A DNA stretch of 64,000 bases from Closterium sp. Naga37s-1 (GCA_947471745.1 CANJKZ010000820.1:689501-753500), one strand, 5' to 3'. Numbered from the stretch's first letter, positions 53,356 to 63,843 are shown. Translations and numbers: made by a program. Notes: generated from the letters alone by a model not told the origin.

Positions 53356-53825
53356 GGGGGGGGGTTCTTGGCGCAGAACTCAGCAGGAAGCGCAGCGCGG
53401 TAGCGAGTGTCACTAGTGCGGAGGTGCGTGATGAGGTCAGCGACTGTGGGAAAGGCAGCAAGGTCAGGGAAGAGGTACGGTAGCATGAGGCGGCTCAGTG
53501 CAGCAGTGGCAGGGGAGGAGTAGCGTGCAACTACAGCGTCGTACAAGGTCTGAGCACTCTTGTACTGGCTAAAGTGCGCACGCTCAGAGGTAGGCAGGTG
53601 GCGACGCACAGCAAGACGTGCAGCAGCATCGCGCGTGGCCCACTGGGAGCGAACAGTTGCGTCAGCATCAGTGGCGGGAGCAGGAGAGGCACCAGAAGTG
53701 AGGTCAAAGAGGGAGAGGCCGTCTGCCCTATCGCACTGTAAGAAAAGCTGCAGGTCATCTATCCAGACGTCAAAGTCAATGGCCCGACCCTCAGCGTCAA
53801 AAGCGAGGACACTAGGGGTAGCCAT
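53301..53825 (-). CDS. Copia-2 gag N-terminus
   Basis: Starts at 53825 with MATPSVLAFDAEGRAIDFDV and contains gag text WATRDAAARLAVRRHLP and LITHLRTSDTRYRAALPAEF. Its frame should continue into the next ORF, but a run of nine C (minus strand) near 53356-53364 breaks it; seven or ten C would restore continuity. Confidence 0.9.
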   Translation of the reverse strand: MATPSVLAFDAEGRAIDFDVWIDDLQLFLQCDRADGLSLFDLTSGASPAPATDADATVRSQWATRDAAARLAVRRHLPTSERAHFSQYKSAQTLYDAVVARYSSPATAALSRLMLPYLFPDLAAFPTVADLITHLRTSDTRYRAALPAEFCAKNPPPCTSPSTTSSPVSLTPFA

Positions 53826-53879
53826 GACAGTAGTAGACTAGCAGCGCAAACAGTGGGGTGAGGGCAGTGCTGTGAGAGA

Positions 53880-54975
53880 GGCGCTGCTCTTACCGGACAG
53901 GGCGGCTCGGGCGGCTCGGCTGCAGGGCGGCTCGGCGACTCGGCTGCTGGGCGGCTCGGCTGCTGGGCGGCTCGGCGGCTCGACTGCTGGGCGGCTCAGC
54001 GACTCGGCTGCTGGGCGGCTCGGCGGCTCTGCTGCTGGGCGGCTCGGCTGCTGGGCGGCTCGGCGGCTCGGCTGCTGGGCGGCTCGGCGGGGCTGCTGAG
54101 AGGGCGGCGTCCGGGGCCGCTGGGAGGAGGCGGCGGGGCCGCTGAGAGGAGGCGGCGGAGCCGCTGAGAGGAGGCGGGGCCGCGTCAGGGGCCGCGACAG
54201 GGGCCGCGTCAGGGGCCGCGTCAGGGGCCGCGGCAGGGGCCGCGTCAGGGGCCGCGGCAGGGTCGCGTCAGGGCGCCGCGTCAGGGCCCGCGTCAGGGCG
54301 CCGCCAGGGGCCGCGGCAGGGGCCGCAGCAGGCCGCGTAAGGGGCCGCGGCAGGGGCCGCGTCAGGGGCCGCGTCAGGGCGCCGCCAGGGGCCGCGGCAG
54401 GACCGCGTCAGGGCCGCGTAAGGGGCCGCGGCAGGGGCCGCGTCAGGGGCCGCGTCAGGGCCGCATCAGGGCCGCGGCAGAGCCGCTTCAGGGCCGCGTC
54501 AGGGGCCGCTTCAGGGCCGCGGCAGGGGCCGCAGCAGGCCGCGTCAGGACCGCGTCAGGGGCCGCGGCAGGGCCGCGTCAGGGCCGCGGCAGGGGCCGCG
54601 TCAGGGGCCGCGTCAGGGCGCCGCCAGGGGCCGCGGCAGGGCCGCGTCAGGGCCGCGTCAGGGCCGCGTCAGGGGCCGCTTCAGGGCCGCGGCAGGGGCC
54701 GCGGCAGGCCGCGTCAGGGCCGCGTCAGGGGCCGCGGCAGGGCCGCGTCAGGGCCGCGGCAGGGGCTGCGTCAGGGCGCCGCCAGGGGCCGCGTCAGGCC
54801 GCGTCAGGGCCGCGTCAGGAGCCGCCAGGGGCCGCGTCAGGGCGCCACCAGGGGGGCGCGTCAGGGGCCGCGATAGGGCGCCGGCAGGGGCCTCGTCAGG
54901 GCGCCGCCAGGGGCCGCATAGGGGGCGCGTGGGAGGCGGCGTAGGGGCCGCGTAGAGGCAGCGTAGGGGCCGCTA
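53880..54975 (-). repeat. GC-rich satellite in the copia-2 leader
   Basis: 53890-54100 repeats GGCTGCTGGGCGGCTC-type units. 54160-54960 repeats 10- to 24-bp variants of GGGGCCGCGTCAGGG, with GCGGCAG interspersed. It lies between the 5' LTR and the gag start, in the untranslated leader position. Confidence 0.92.
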
Positions 54976-55073
54976 AAAAAAAAAAAATTTAGGGCAGGGC
55001 GCAATGTGCGCGGGCAGCTAAGAAAAAATTCTTATGGTGGGCCCTTAGGAAGGAACGGTCCCATGTAGGAACC

Positions 55074-55085
55074 CGCTCTATACCA
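55074..55085 (-). promoter_or_regulatory. Copia-2 primer binding site
   Basis: On the minus strand TGGTATAGAGCG directly follows the LTR, an initiator tRNA-Met type PBS with differences from copia-1. Confidence 0.8.
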
Positions 55086-55207
55086 TGTGAATCAAGAAAA
55101 CAGGAATGAGAATGACTAAGTGAAAGTTGGGTACAAGAAGCAAACCCTAGAAAACTGTACCCCATATGTGCTACCCCACTCTAGCCTACAGTAGCTATGT
55201 CATATAA
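55086..55207 (-). repeat. Copia-2 5' LTR, truncated
   Basis: Matches 47498-47619 exactly but lacks the last 10 nt of the plus-strand LTR (the start of U3). The break joins gypsy sequence at a shared ATAA, so the outer end is a microhomology junction, not an integrase-cut end. Confidence 0.9.
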
Positions 55208-58200
55208 GGAGGGTACTACGGTAGACAGCCCTATACTGCTTAGTGGGAAAATCGGGACGGACTTAGTTAAAATCTTCGTAGACGGGGGAGCCAGCCACAG
55301 CCTCATCAACACTGCTACAGCACGAAAACTGCGACTGCCACTGGACAGATGTTTACCTGAGATCGACGCACCACTGGTAGACGGCACGCCGCTGGCAATA
55401 CGGGAACGCGTAGACCGGGTTCGGATTCGATGCGGGGGTAACTTCACATTTAGCCAAGAAATGCTCGCAACGACCCTCGACGGAACCGATATTTTACTCG
55501 GGCGTGATTGGTTGCGACGACACAATCCGCGAATCGACTGGACGACGGGTGACTGCACCGTGCGAGTGAACGGTAACCACATCGCCCTACCTCGCTGGGG
55601 CTTGCCTGAGTCTTTGTCGGTGCGTGTCAACGCGATCACGATGAAACGCGCCGTAGCGGCGGGAGCTGACGTGTACGCGGTCGACATTCGGGAAGCCGAG
55701 GCAGCAGACAAGGGAGGGGATTTGCAGAAACTGCTGACCGACGTACCGAGTGACCTGGCAGCACTGTTGAAGCAGTACAGCGACATTTTCCCGGACGACT
55801 TACCGACGGGACTGCCACCTCAGCGACCGCACGATCACAGAATAGAATTGGAACCGGGGGCACAGCCAACAGTACAGCGACAGTTCCGACTGACCCAGCC
55901 CGAACTGGACAAACTGAGGAAGCAGCTCGATTACCTGCTCGAGAAGGAGTTCATTCGCCCTAGTTCGTCGCCTTTCGCAGCACCGATACTGTTTACACCG
56001 AAAAAAGACGGGGGATTTCGCATGTGCATCGATTACAGAGCACTGAACAGGGTTACCATCAAATCCCGTTACCCCATCCCACGAGCCGACGAACTGATCG
56101 ACCAACTGCGCACAGCCCGGGTTTTCTCGAAAATCGACCTCCGGGGGGGTTACCATCAGATTCGTGTCAATCCGCCCGACTGCCCTAAAACCGCATTCCG
56201 AACGCGCTACGGATCCTTCGAATACACCGTCATGCCCTTCGGACTGACCAACGCCCCCGCCACTTTCCAAATGACCATGAACGAAGCTTTCCGCCCACTC
56301 TTAGATAAGTGCGTCATAGTATACCTGGACGACATACTGATTTACAGCCCTGACAGAGCACAGCACTTACAGGACATCGAAGCAGTTTTTAAAATATTGA
56401 GTGAGAACCGCCTACTGACAAAAGCGTCTAAGTGTGAATTTTTACAGGACCGTCTGGAGTTTTTGGGACACGTTACTTCAGCCGCAGGAGTGGAAATAGA
56501 CCCGAAGAAAATTGCGACGATTCAGGCGTGGCACGCGCCGACCAACTTGACAGAGTTGCAGAGTTTTCTGGGGTTCGTCAACTACGTGCGCCGGTTCGTC
56601 CCCGACATGGCGAAGCTGACTGCCCCGTTGACTGACCTGCTGAGGAAGGGGGTTGAGTACACGTGGGGGGAGAAAGAGCAAGCTGCCTTCTCAGCCCTCA
56701 AAAACATTTTGTGCTCACCGCCCGTGCTTCACATCGCCGATCCACACCGTCCGTTCGAGCTCGTCACTGACGCAAGTGACATTGCTGTGGGAGCAGTACT
56801 GTTGCAGGATTTCGGGAACGGCCTCCAGCCAATCGCGTACGAGTCCCGCAAACTGCACCCGCCCGAACGCAACTACTTGATACACGACCGCGAAATGTTG
56901 GCGATCGTGCACGCGTTCAAGGTTTGGCGGTGTTACCTGACTGGCGCCGACGTGACAGTACGGACAGACCACCGATCACTACAGTACTTACGCGCCCAAC
57001 CAAATCTCAATCCGCGACAAATTCGCTGGCTGGACTACCTCGAGTCCAACTTCCACTACACGGTTACGTACAAGAAAGGCGCATCCAACATCGCCGACGC
57101 ACTCACCCGCCCTACCGCCCAACTCCACGCCATCCTACTCGCCCAGACCAACCCGCTGTTAACAGGCCTATTCACCCACGGATACCGCACCGACCCATTT
57201 TTCACGACTGGAAACTCACAGCAACTGGCAGAAGCTAAAGGAGTTTATTACGTAAAAACAGGCACCAACCGCATCTGGGTACCTGCGTACTCACTACTGA
57301 GGGAGCTGCTACTGCAGGAGGCACACGACGGAATTACCTCGGGACACTTTGGGGTAGAAAAAACGCGACAGCAACTGCAGCGGTATTATTACTGGCCGGA
57401 GCTGTTGACCGACGTACAGCAGCACGTGGGCTCGTGCCCCACGTGTCAGGTGATGAAGAGCTCGAGGAAGCGGAAGGCGGGTCAATTGCAGCCGATACCA
57501 CCGCCCGAGCGCGCCTGGCAGCAAGTTACCATGGACTTCGTCACAGGGTTACCTTCGAACCCTGGGGGTAACGACGCGGTGATGGTCGTCGTTGACAGGC
57601 TGACGAAGATGGCACACTTCGCTGCGTGCAAAAAGTCGATCTCAGCCGAGGAGACCGCTCGTCTGTTCATCGCAGCCGTTGTTCGCCTGCACGGGATACC
57701 AGCAGCGATTATCAGCGACAGGGACACGAAGTTTACCAGCAACTTCTGGAAAAACCTCTGGGAGCAGTTCGGGACCAGGCTACAGTTCAGTTCGTCGTAC
57801 CACCCCGAGACCGACGGTCAAACGGAGCAGACGAATCAGACGATGGAGCAGTTGATTCGTGCCACGTGCGACGACCCCACGACTTGGGAACAGCAGCTGC
57901 CGCTGATCGAGTTCGCGTACAACAACGCCACGTCAGCGACGACGCAGCAGTCCCCCTTCTACCTGAACTACGGGCAAAATCCTACAGTGCCCATGACGCC
58001 GAGTCCGGACAATCCAACACCACGTGCACAACAATTCGCCGAAATTCTGCAAGCTGCCCGCACCAGAGCTGCAGAAGCAATTGGAAAAGCAAATGTCATC
58101 GCTAAGCGCAACGCCGACCGCCACCGCCGACACGTCACCTACCAGTCAGGGGATTACGTACTGCTCGACACGCAAAACCTGCGACTGCCCGACGTACCAA

Positions 58201-58592
58201 AACTGCGACCGCGCTACTGTGGCCCATTCCAAATCAGCCACATGATCACGCCAGTAACCGCGCACCTACTGTTACCGACCGACTGGTACATCAGCCCTTC
58301 GTTCCACGTCAGCTTGCTTCGCCCATACATCCCAACCACAAGCCAATTGCCTCGCCACCGCCCGCCATCCATGACTCGCCCTGCATCAGAGCCGATCATC
58401 GAGCCCGAAAAAATCCTGAGCCATCGGATTCGACACCCCACGGGAATTAGGAGGATTGAATTCCTCGTTCGCTGGAAGGACCGCACGCCAACTGAGGATA
58501 GCTGGGTGCCCCTGGCCAACATTGAAAACCACCCTGCCCTGCAAGTGTACCTGAGGAGCCGGGGATTCCGCGACATACACGCACTCGCGTAG
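55197..58592 (+). CDS. Gypsy pol: protease, RT, RNase H, integrase, chromodomain
   Basis: 1131 codons. The ATG at 55197 lies in antisense copia-2 LTR; from about 55204 the sequence is gypsy. Domains: protease GGASHSLINTATARKL; RT FIRPSSSPFAAPILFTPKKD, LRGGYHQIRVN and VIVYLDDILIYS; RNase H FELVTDASDIAVGAVLLQDF; integrase zinc finger H..H..CPTC (HDGITSGHFGVEKTRQQLQR), DFVTGLP, VVDRLTKMAHF, ISDRDTKFTSNFW and YHPETDGQTEQTN; C-terminal chromodomain IEFLVRWKDRTPTEDSWVPL. No stop or frameshift. Before the copia-2 insertion the frame would have run from about 47105 straight into 55557. Confidence 0.96.
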   Translation: MSYKEGTTVDSPILLSGKIGTDLVKIFVDGGASHSLINTATARKLRLPLDRCLPEIDAPLVDGTPLAIRERVDRVRIRCGGNFTFSQEMLATTLDGTDILLGRDWLRRHNPRIDWTTGDCTVRVNGNHIALPRWGLPESLSVRVNAITMKRAVAAGADVYAVDIREAEAADKGGDLQKLLTDVPSDLAALLKQYSDIFPDDLPTGLPPQRPHDHRIELEPGAQPTVQRQFRLTQPELDKLRKQLDYLLEKEFIRPSSSPFAAPILFTPKKDGGFRMCIDYRALNRVTIKSRYPIPRADELIDQLRTARVFSKIDLRGGYHQIRVNPPDCPKTAFRTRYGSFEYTVMPFGLTNAPATFQMTMNEAFRPLLDKCVIVYLDDILIYSPDRAQHLQDIEAVFKILSENRLLTKASKCEFLQDRLEFLGHVTSAAGVEIDPKKIATIQAWHAPTNLTELQSFLGFVNYVRRFVPDMAKLTAPLTDLLRKGVEYTWGEKEQAAFSALKNILCSPPVLHIADPHRPFELVTDASDIAVGAVLLQDFGNGLQPIAYESRKLHPPERNYLIHDREMLAIVHAFKVWRCYLTGADVTVRTDHRSLQYLRAQPNLNPRQIRWLDYLESNFHYTVTYKKGASNIADALTRPTAQLHAILLAQTNPLLTGLFTHGYRTDPFFTTGNSQQLAEAKGVYYVKTGTNRIWVPAYSLLRELLLQEAHDGITSGHFGVEKTRQQLQRYYYWPELLTDVQQHVGSCPTCQVMKSSRKRKAGQLQPIPPPERAWQQVTMDFVTGLPSNPGGNDAVMVVVDRLTKMAHFAACKKSISAEETARLFIAAVVRLHGIPAAIISDRDTKFTSNFWKNLWEQFGTRLQFSSSYHPETDGQTEQTNQTMEQLIRATCDDPTTWEQQLPLIEFAYNNATSATTQQSPFYLNYGQNPTVPMTPSPDNPTPRAQQFAEILQAARTRAAEAIGKANVIAKRNADRHRRHVTYQSGDYVLLDTQNLRLPDVPKLRPRYCGPFQISHMITPVTAHLLLPTDWYISPSFHVSLLRPYIPTTSQLPRHRPPSMTRPASEPIIEPEKILSHRIRHPTGIRRIEFLVRWKDRTPTEDSWVPLANIENHPALQVYLRSRGFRDIHALA
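55204..55556 (+). repeat. Right copy of 353-bp duplication flanking copia-2
   Basis: Repeats 47145-47497 (see that entry); here it is continuous with intact gypsy pol. Confidence 0.95.
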
Positions 58593-58604
58593 CGGAGGGG
58601 GCTT

Positions 58605-58624
58605 CTTGAAGGGGGGGGGGGTAG
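58605..58624 (+). promoter_or_regulatory. Gypsy polypurine tract
   Basis: GAAGGGGGGGGGGG lies just upstream of the 3' LTR, followed by TAG. Confidence 0.8.
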
Positions 58625-58952
58625 TGTAAGGAATTTTCTCGGCATTCCTTACGGAGCCCGACTACATCGCGTACAGCAACAGCCGTTGTTCGCCCGTTAC
58701 TGCTAACGGAACTTCGCCAACTTCGCGCGCACTGTTTCACCAAACCTCGCACTGCTGGCCCGGCCGTGTCGGCCTACGCTTCGGGACTAGCCCGAGCCTC
58801 GCTGCCAGCATAGCACTGGCTAGCTCGCACGCACCGCGTTACCGTTTGCATGCTTCACATATAAATGTTCGCTCATGCCTTCGCTCACATCTTTGTACTC
58901 GTTTGACACCTTAGTGCAATTCTCGCTACTTCGATTCATTGCACCCGTAACA
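58625..58952 (+). repeat. Gypsy 3' LTR
   Basis: 328 bp. Differs from the 5' LTR at three visible positions (TTCTCGGC, GCCAACTT and TTCACATA here versus TTCTTGGC, GCCGACTT and TTCGCATA). Followed by ATTAG. Confidence 0.96.
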
Positions 58953-59031
58953 ATTAGCAAACAGTACAATGATCACTACCTAGCAAGTGTAGGCATGCAG
59001 GTATATAATAGAGATCCCAGTACAAGCAAGG

Positions 59032-62000
59032 TCAAGAGGTAAGCAGGTGAGACGAAACAGGTACAAGGCCAAGAGCAGTGCAGAAGCGCTGATGGTCACT
59101 AGGCGGAAGCGCCTTGGTGAACACATCAGCAGTGTTGGCCCGAGTGGCCACGTACGCAAGACGGAGTTGTCCACGCTGATGCAGCTCTCGAGCCAGGAAG
59201 TAACGCAGAGCGATGTGCTTCGTTCTGTGCTCCAGTCTGTGGTCCTGACACAAGGAAATCATGGCCTTGTTGTCGACGTACAGAACTGGAGGAGAACGAG
59301 GCGGCTCTCCCAAGTCGGTCAGCAGGTAGGTGAGCCAGCGTAACTCCTGTGCAGCCATGGCCCCTGCGTAGATCTCAGCCTCACAACTGGAGCTGAGAAC
59401 AGAAGACGAGCGGGTAGACTGCCACGAAACAGAACCGAAGCCAAGGCTGAAGGTGTAACCCTGTGACGACCGCTGCGTAGCCAAGTCGTCAACCCAAGAA
59501 GCGTTTGCGTGACCAGTGAGGACAACAGGACCCCGTCCTCCAAGCACGAGCCCCATGCCCGACGTACTGCACAAGTAGCGCATCACCCTCTTAGCGGCCT
59601 TCCAGTGCTCTGTTCGGTGTCTCCCGGACGCAACGTAGCGTGCTAGGATGCTAAGAGGGTAAGCAAGGCCAGGTCGAGTGCAGGTCATCAGGTACATGAG
59701 GCAGCCCACAAGCTCTGGATACGGGCCACTCGGCTCTACAGATTCATCCGAAGGCAGAGCTGAGAGCGAATGACCGGTAGGCAGAGGAGTGGCCTGTGGC
59801 GAGGAGTACTGGAAGTCGAAGCGCTGAAGGACCTGCTGCACCATGTGTGACTGGGTCAAGGTAATGGTGCGCCGTGCTCTGTCCCGGGTGATCTGCAAGC
59901 CAAGATAGCTGTGCAGCTCACCGAGGTCTGTGCACGTGTGTCTCTTCTGCGGCTCCGACTTCACTAGAGTCAGTGCCTCAGTGTCAGCAGTGGCAAAAAC
60001 CAAGTCGTCGACGTACATGAGGATGTAGAATGGCGGCAGCGAAGTGTAGGTGCGCAGGAACAACGACGGGTCAGCAGAGGAAGGAGCAAACCCAAGTGCC
60101 GCTAGTGTGGTCCTGAGTGTGTCGTGCCACTCGCGAGGCGCCTGGCGGAGACCGTAGACTGGCCGTCGCAGGCTCCACTGGGTACCCTCAGGAAGCGACC
60201 CAGTGAAGCCATGAGGACGGTGCAGCCAGATCTCCTCGTGCAGGCTGCCCTGCAAGAACGCTGTGCTGAAGTCAAGGGAGTGGAGCTCGTAGTCACGCTG
60301 GGCAGCGACGTGCAGCAGCACCCGAAGAGTGGTCATCTTTGGGGTGGGGGAGAAGGTCTGAAAGTAGTCAACTCCCTGACGCTGACTGAAGCCTCGAGCA
60401 ACGTAACGCGCCTTGAAGACAGGCGGAGAACCTGGCAGCCGCTTCACCCTGAAAATCCACATGCCATCGACTATGTTCCCCCCAGGTGGGGGAACCGCAT
60501 CGACGTAAGTGCCTGTGGACTTCCAGGATGCCATCTCTGCATCCATGGCTGTCTGCCATTGAGAGGAGTAAGGACCCGTAATCGCCTCTGCGTAAGAGCG
60601 CGGGGTCGGGATGTCTAGAGCATCCGGGTCTCCCGCAGGTGCAAGCAGCGAGGACACGAGATGAGTTACAGCGGCTGTAAGACACTCAAACTCCTCCTAC
60701 CTGTCCTCAAGGACGTCCGTGCTAAGAGCACACTCACCCCTGACGGACGGAGGACAGACAGACTCAGACTCAGCAACAAGACTAGCGGCGTAGTCTAGAC
60801 GACAGAGAGCAGCAAAGTCGACTAGCTCAGCAACTAAAGCAGACACAGCAGTAGACTCAAAGGAGGGGTCAGTGACAACAGTCGCAAGGAGACGCGTGAC
60901 AGTAGGACTGGCAGCACAAACTAAGTCAGACTTAGGGTCCGCACCCTCAGGGAGAGAGGACGCAGGAGGCGACAGCAGAGGGACACGTTGTGGAGCAGAA
61001 GAAGGACGAAGCCCCATAGTGTGTGTGCCAGGGACAGGAGGAGGACGCTGACGACTAGTGCGACCAGTGCGACCAGTGCGAACAGGTGAGGCAGGGCGAG
61101 ACTCAGGCTCACGACGCTCTGTAAGCGAGGCTGGTTGCTCAGTGTAGGGGGTAGGAGCGGGCAGTGGGGAGCCGGGCTGTAACGGTAGGCCAGTAGAAGA
61201 CGGCAGGCTAAGGACCTGACGAAGTACCGTGTCAGGCGGCAGCAAACTCGATGGCGTCGGAGGAGAGAAGAACAGTCGCGTCGGTGCGGTACCCCCAGCA
61301 CCAGCACCTCCAGCAGTAGCACCCCCAGAACCGGTACCTCCAACTCCAGGGTCTCCAGCTCCAACACCTCCAGCAGCAGCACCCCCAAGACCGGCACCTC
61401 CAGCTCCAGGGTCTCCAGCTCCAGTACCTCCAGCAGCAGCACCCACAGAACCGGCACCTCCAGCTCCAGGGTCTCCAGCTCCAGCACCTTCAGCAGCAGC
61501 ACCCCCAGGACCGACACCTCCAGCTCCAGGGTCTCCAGCTCCAGTACCTCCAGCAGCAGCACCCCCAGAACCGGTACCTCCAGCTCCAAGGTCTCTAGCT
61601 CCACCAGCAGTAGCACCCCCAGAACCGGCACCTCTAGCTCCAGGGTCTCCAGCTCCAGCACCTCCAGCAGCAGTACCTCCAGAACCAGCACCTCCAGCTC
61701 CAGGGTCTCCAGCACCACCGGCCCCGGCAGCTCGAGTACCTCCAGTACGAGCACCTCCAGGGCCTGTAGTGTCGGAAGCACGAGCACCTCCAGCTCCAGC
61801 TGCACCGCCTCCAGGACCAGTAGTACCAAGCCGAGAGCGGGTGCAGGTAGCGTACCACTCACGGAGCTGCTGCGGCGAGAGAGGCGCGCGCGAAGGAGAC
61901 ACAGTGCCCCGAGGCTCAGCACCCCCAGGTGCAGTACCGCTAGGCGCCGCATTCTCAGACTCAGCACTCCTCGGCTCCGTACGGACCAGCACAGCACCCC

Positions 62001-63843
62001 AAGGCTCCGCACTCCTAGGCTCTGCAACCTCAGGCTCCGCACTCCCAGACTCAGCACCCCAAGGCTCCTCAAACCCAGGCTCAGCACCTCTAGGCTCCGC
62101 ACCCTCCAACTCAGCACCCCCAGGCTCAGCACCCTCACACTCCACAACCCCAGGCACAGCACCCCCAGACGTAGCACCCCGAGCGGGACCACCCCCAGCA
62201 GCACCTGAGTCACCAGTGACCTCGATAGGCTCATCGACATGAGGAGGGTCTACCTGAGAGACACCTGAAGGATCAGGACCCTGAGGGGGGAGGGGGTCTA
62301 CCGGAGGGGGACCTGGAGCAAGGAAGAGCGGCGGGGGGGGGAGAGGCGCAGTGCGGTAGGGGAAGAGACGGTAGAAAGGAACCGACTCGTCGAAAGTGAC
62401 GTCCTGAGAGAGGAAGACACGGCGCAAGGTGGGGTGGTAAAACTGCCAGCCAGGCGCGTCAGGGACAAAGCCAAGGAAGACGCAGGAAATGGCGCGAGAT
62501 GAGAACTTGTCCGCGGTGGTATCGCGGACAAAGGCACGAGAGCCCCAGACCCGGAAGCGCGATGCATCACCAACCTCCCCCGTCCAACGCAGTGTCGGCG
62601 AGGTATCCGGCAAGGAGACCCGGGGCCAGAGGTTGAGCTGATGCGCAGCGTATCGGACCGCAAACAACAACAGAAAATGGGGAGCAGCCGCATGGATCAT
62701 GGAGGTACGAGCAATCTCCATGACAAGGCCAATGCGGCGCCCAGCAACCCCATTCTGCTGTGGAGAGGCCGGAAGCGTGAACAATTGGGTGATGCCCTCC
62801 CCCTGACAGAAGGCCCGCAAGAGGTCGGAGGAGAACTCACCACCTCTGTCAGAGTGCAGACGCAGGACAGGGAAGTCCGAGCGAAACCGCTCGCTGAGTT
62901 GGAGACGGACTGCGCGGATCTAAGGGATCAAGACAGCAGGGACGTCACCCTTGCGACGAAAGGGGAAGACCGTGGTGTAACGCGAGTAGTCGTCAACAAC
63001 CAGCAGGAAGTACCGCTCGCCTCCCTGACCACGGACGCGGGCGGGGCCCCACACGTCCATGTGAAGAGTCTGCAGGGGAGCCTCTGTCGGGGGAAGCGAG
63101 GAGGAATGAGGGGCAGCACGCTGTCGCCCCTCTACGCAAGGAATGCAGGGAGGGGCAGGGGAGTGCGGGAGAGAGGACAGCGACTTGGGGAGACCAGAGA
63201 TAAGGACGCGGGTGTGCATGCCACGAAGGCGTGGCATGGAGGGGTGACCAAGGCGGTGGTGCAGGAGGAGAGTCTGGTGGGAGAGGTCGCGACACGCACA
63301 AGGGGCTGACGCCTGACGCGACGCAGCTACCTGACCCGACGCAGCTACTTGGGGAGCCTCAGTGGTAAGTATGTAAAGACAGGATCCTGGCGCACGGGTG
63401 AACGTGGCCAGGTGACGGCCAGTCCGTGCACACGTGCAGATCGCCACACGCTGACCTCCAGGGGTGAAGGCATCAACCCACTCATCCTAAAGGCCAGTGT
63501 TGCTCACCAGGTTCGTCGAGAACAAGGGGAGGTGGAGACCTGACAGTAAGCCGGACGGAATGGCCGAACACGAGAGAACAGTGGTGGAACGTGCAAGCAC
63601 CGGGCCCCCCGAAGGGCCGGCCAGGGAGACAGCAACAGGTCTAGCGAGGGGTGTGAGTGTGGTGCTGTTGCGAAAGAAACATCGAGTAGCACCAGAGTCA
63701 AGTGTGAAAGTGTGCAAGGCCTGAGCAGGCGCAGTACCAGAGAAAGCAAACTCACCAGCACCTAGAGCAGCAGATTCTATACCTGGGTCAGGCGGCACGC
63801 ACAAGTAACAGTCACCCTCAGCACTAGTAGACAAAGCATACAT
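59032..63843 (-). pseudogene. Copia-3 pol with three stop codons
   Basis: One continuous frame from beyond the window end to 59032, broken by TAG at 63487-63489, 62920-62922 and 60697-60699. Contents: upstream text resembling copia-2 (RWADLLKAKVDIFELDFDAI), protease HTFTLDSGATRCFF, pre-integrase LLLHHRLGHPSMPRLRGM, integrase HMDVWGPAR and LHSDRGGEFSS, a long GAGDPGAGGAGSGG repeat linker, RT FYILMYVDDLVFAT and RNase H LYVDNKAMISLCQDHRLEHR. Two stops are CAG-to-TAG and one TGG-to-TAG relative to copia-2. It cannot make full-length polyprotein without readthrough. Confidence 0.93.
61290..61800 (-). repeat. 60-bp repeat array coding GAGDPGAGGAGSGGAAAGGT
   Basis: About eight imperfect 60-bp units in the linker between integrase and RT of copia-3. 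Copia-2 has a different repeat (PGGAEPGGA) at 50490-50760 in the same place. Confidence 0.88.

Larger units (their letters stand above)
47498..55207 (-). mobile_element. Copia-2: minus-strand copia element inside gypsy pol
   Basis: 3' LTR 47498-47629, coding region about 53825-47845, GC-rich leader about 53850-55060, PBS and a 5' LTR truncated by 10 nt at 55086-55207. The LTRs are identical over the 122 bp they share, so insertion is recent. The region has one homopolymer frameshift and one in-frame TAG. Flanked by a 353-bp target duplication. Confidence 0.96.
45399..58952 (+). mobile_element. Ty3/gypsy chromovirus interrupted by copia-2
   Basis: 328-bp LTRs with three visible differences (about 1%), a 5-bp target duplication ATTAG, a PBS, gag, a PR-RT-RNaseH-INT region and a C-terminal chromodomain. 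It is split at 47497/55557 by copia-2, which also duplicated 353 bp of its protease region. Confidence 0.97.

Noticed and set aside
61229-62242. Pro/Ala-rich plus ORF of 337 codons
   Set aside because: Antisense reading of the copia-3 linker repeats.
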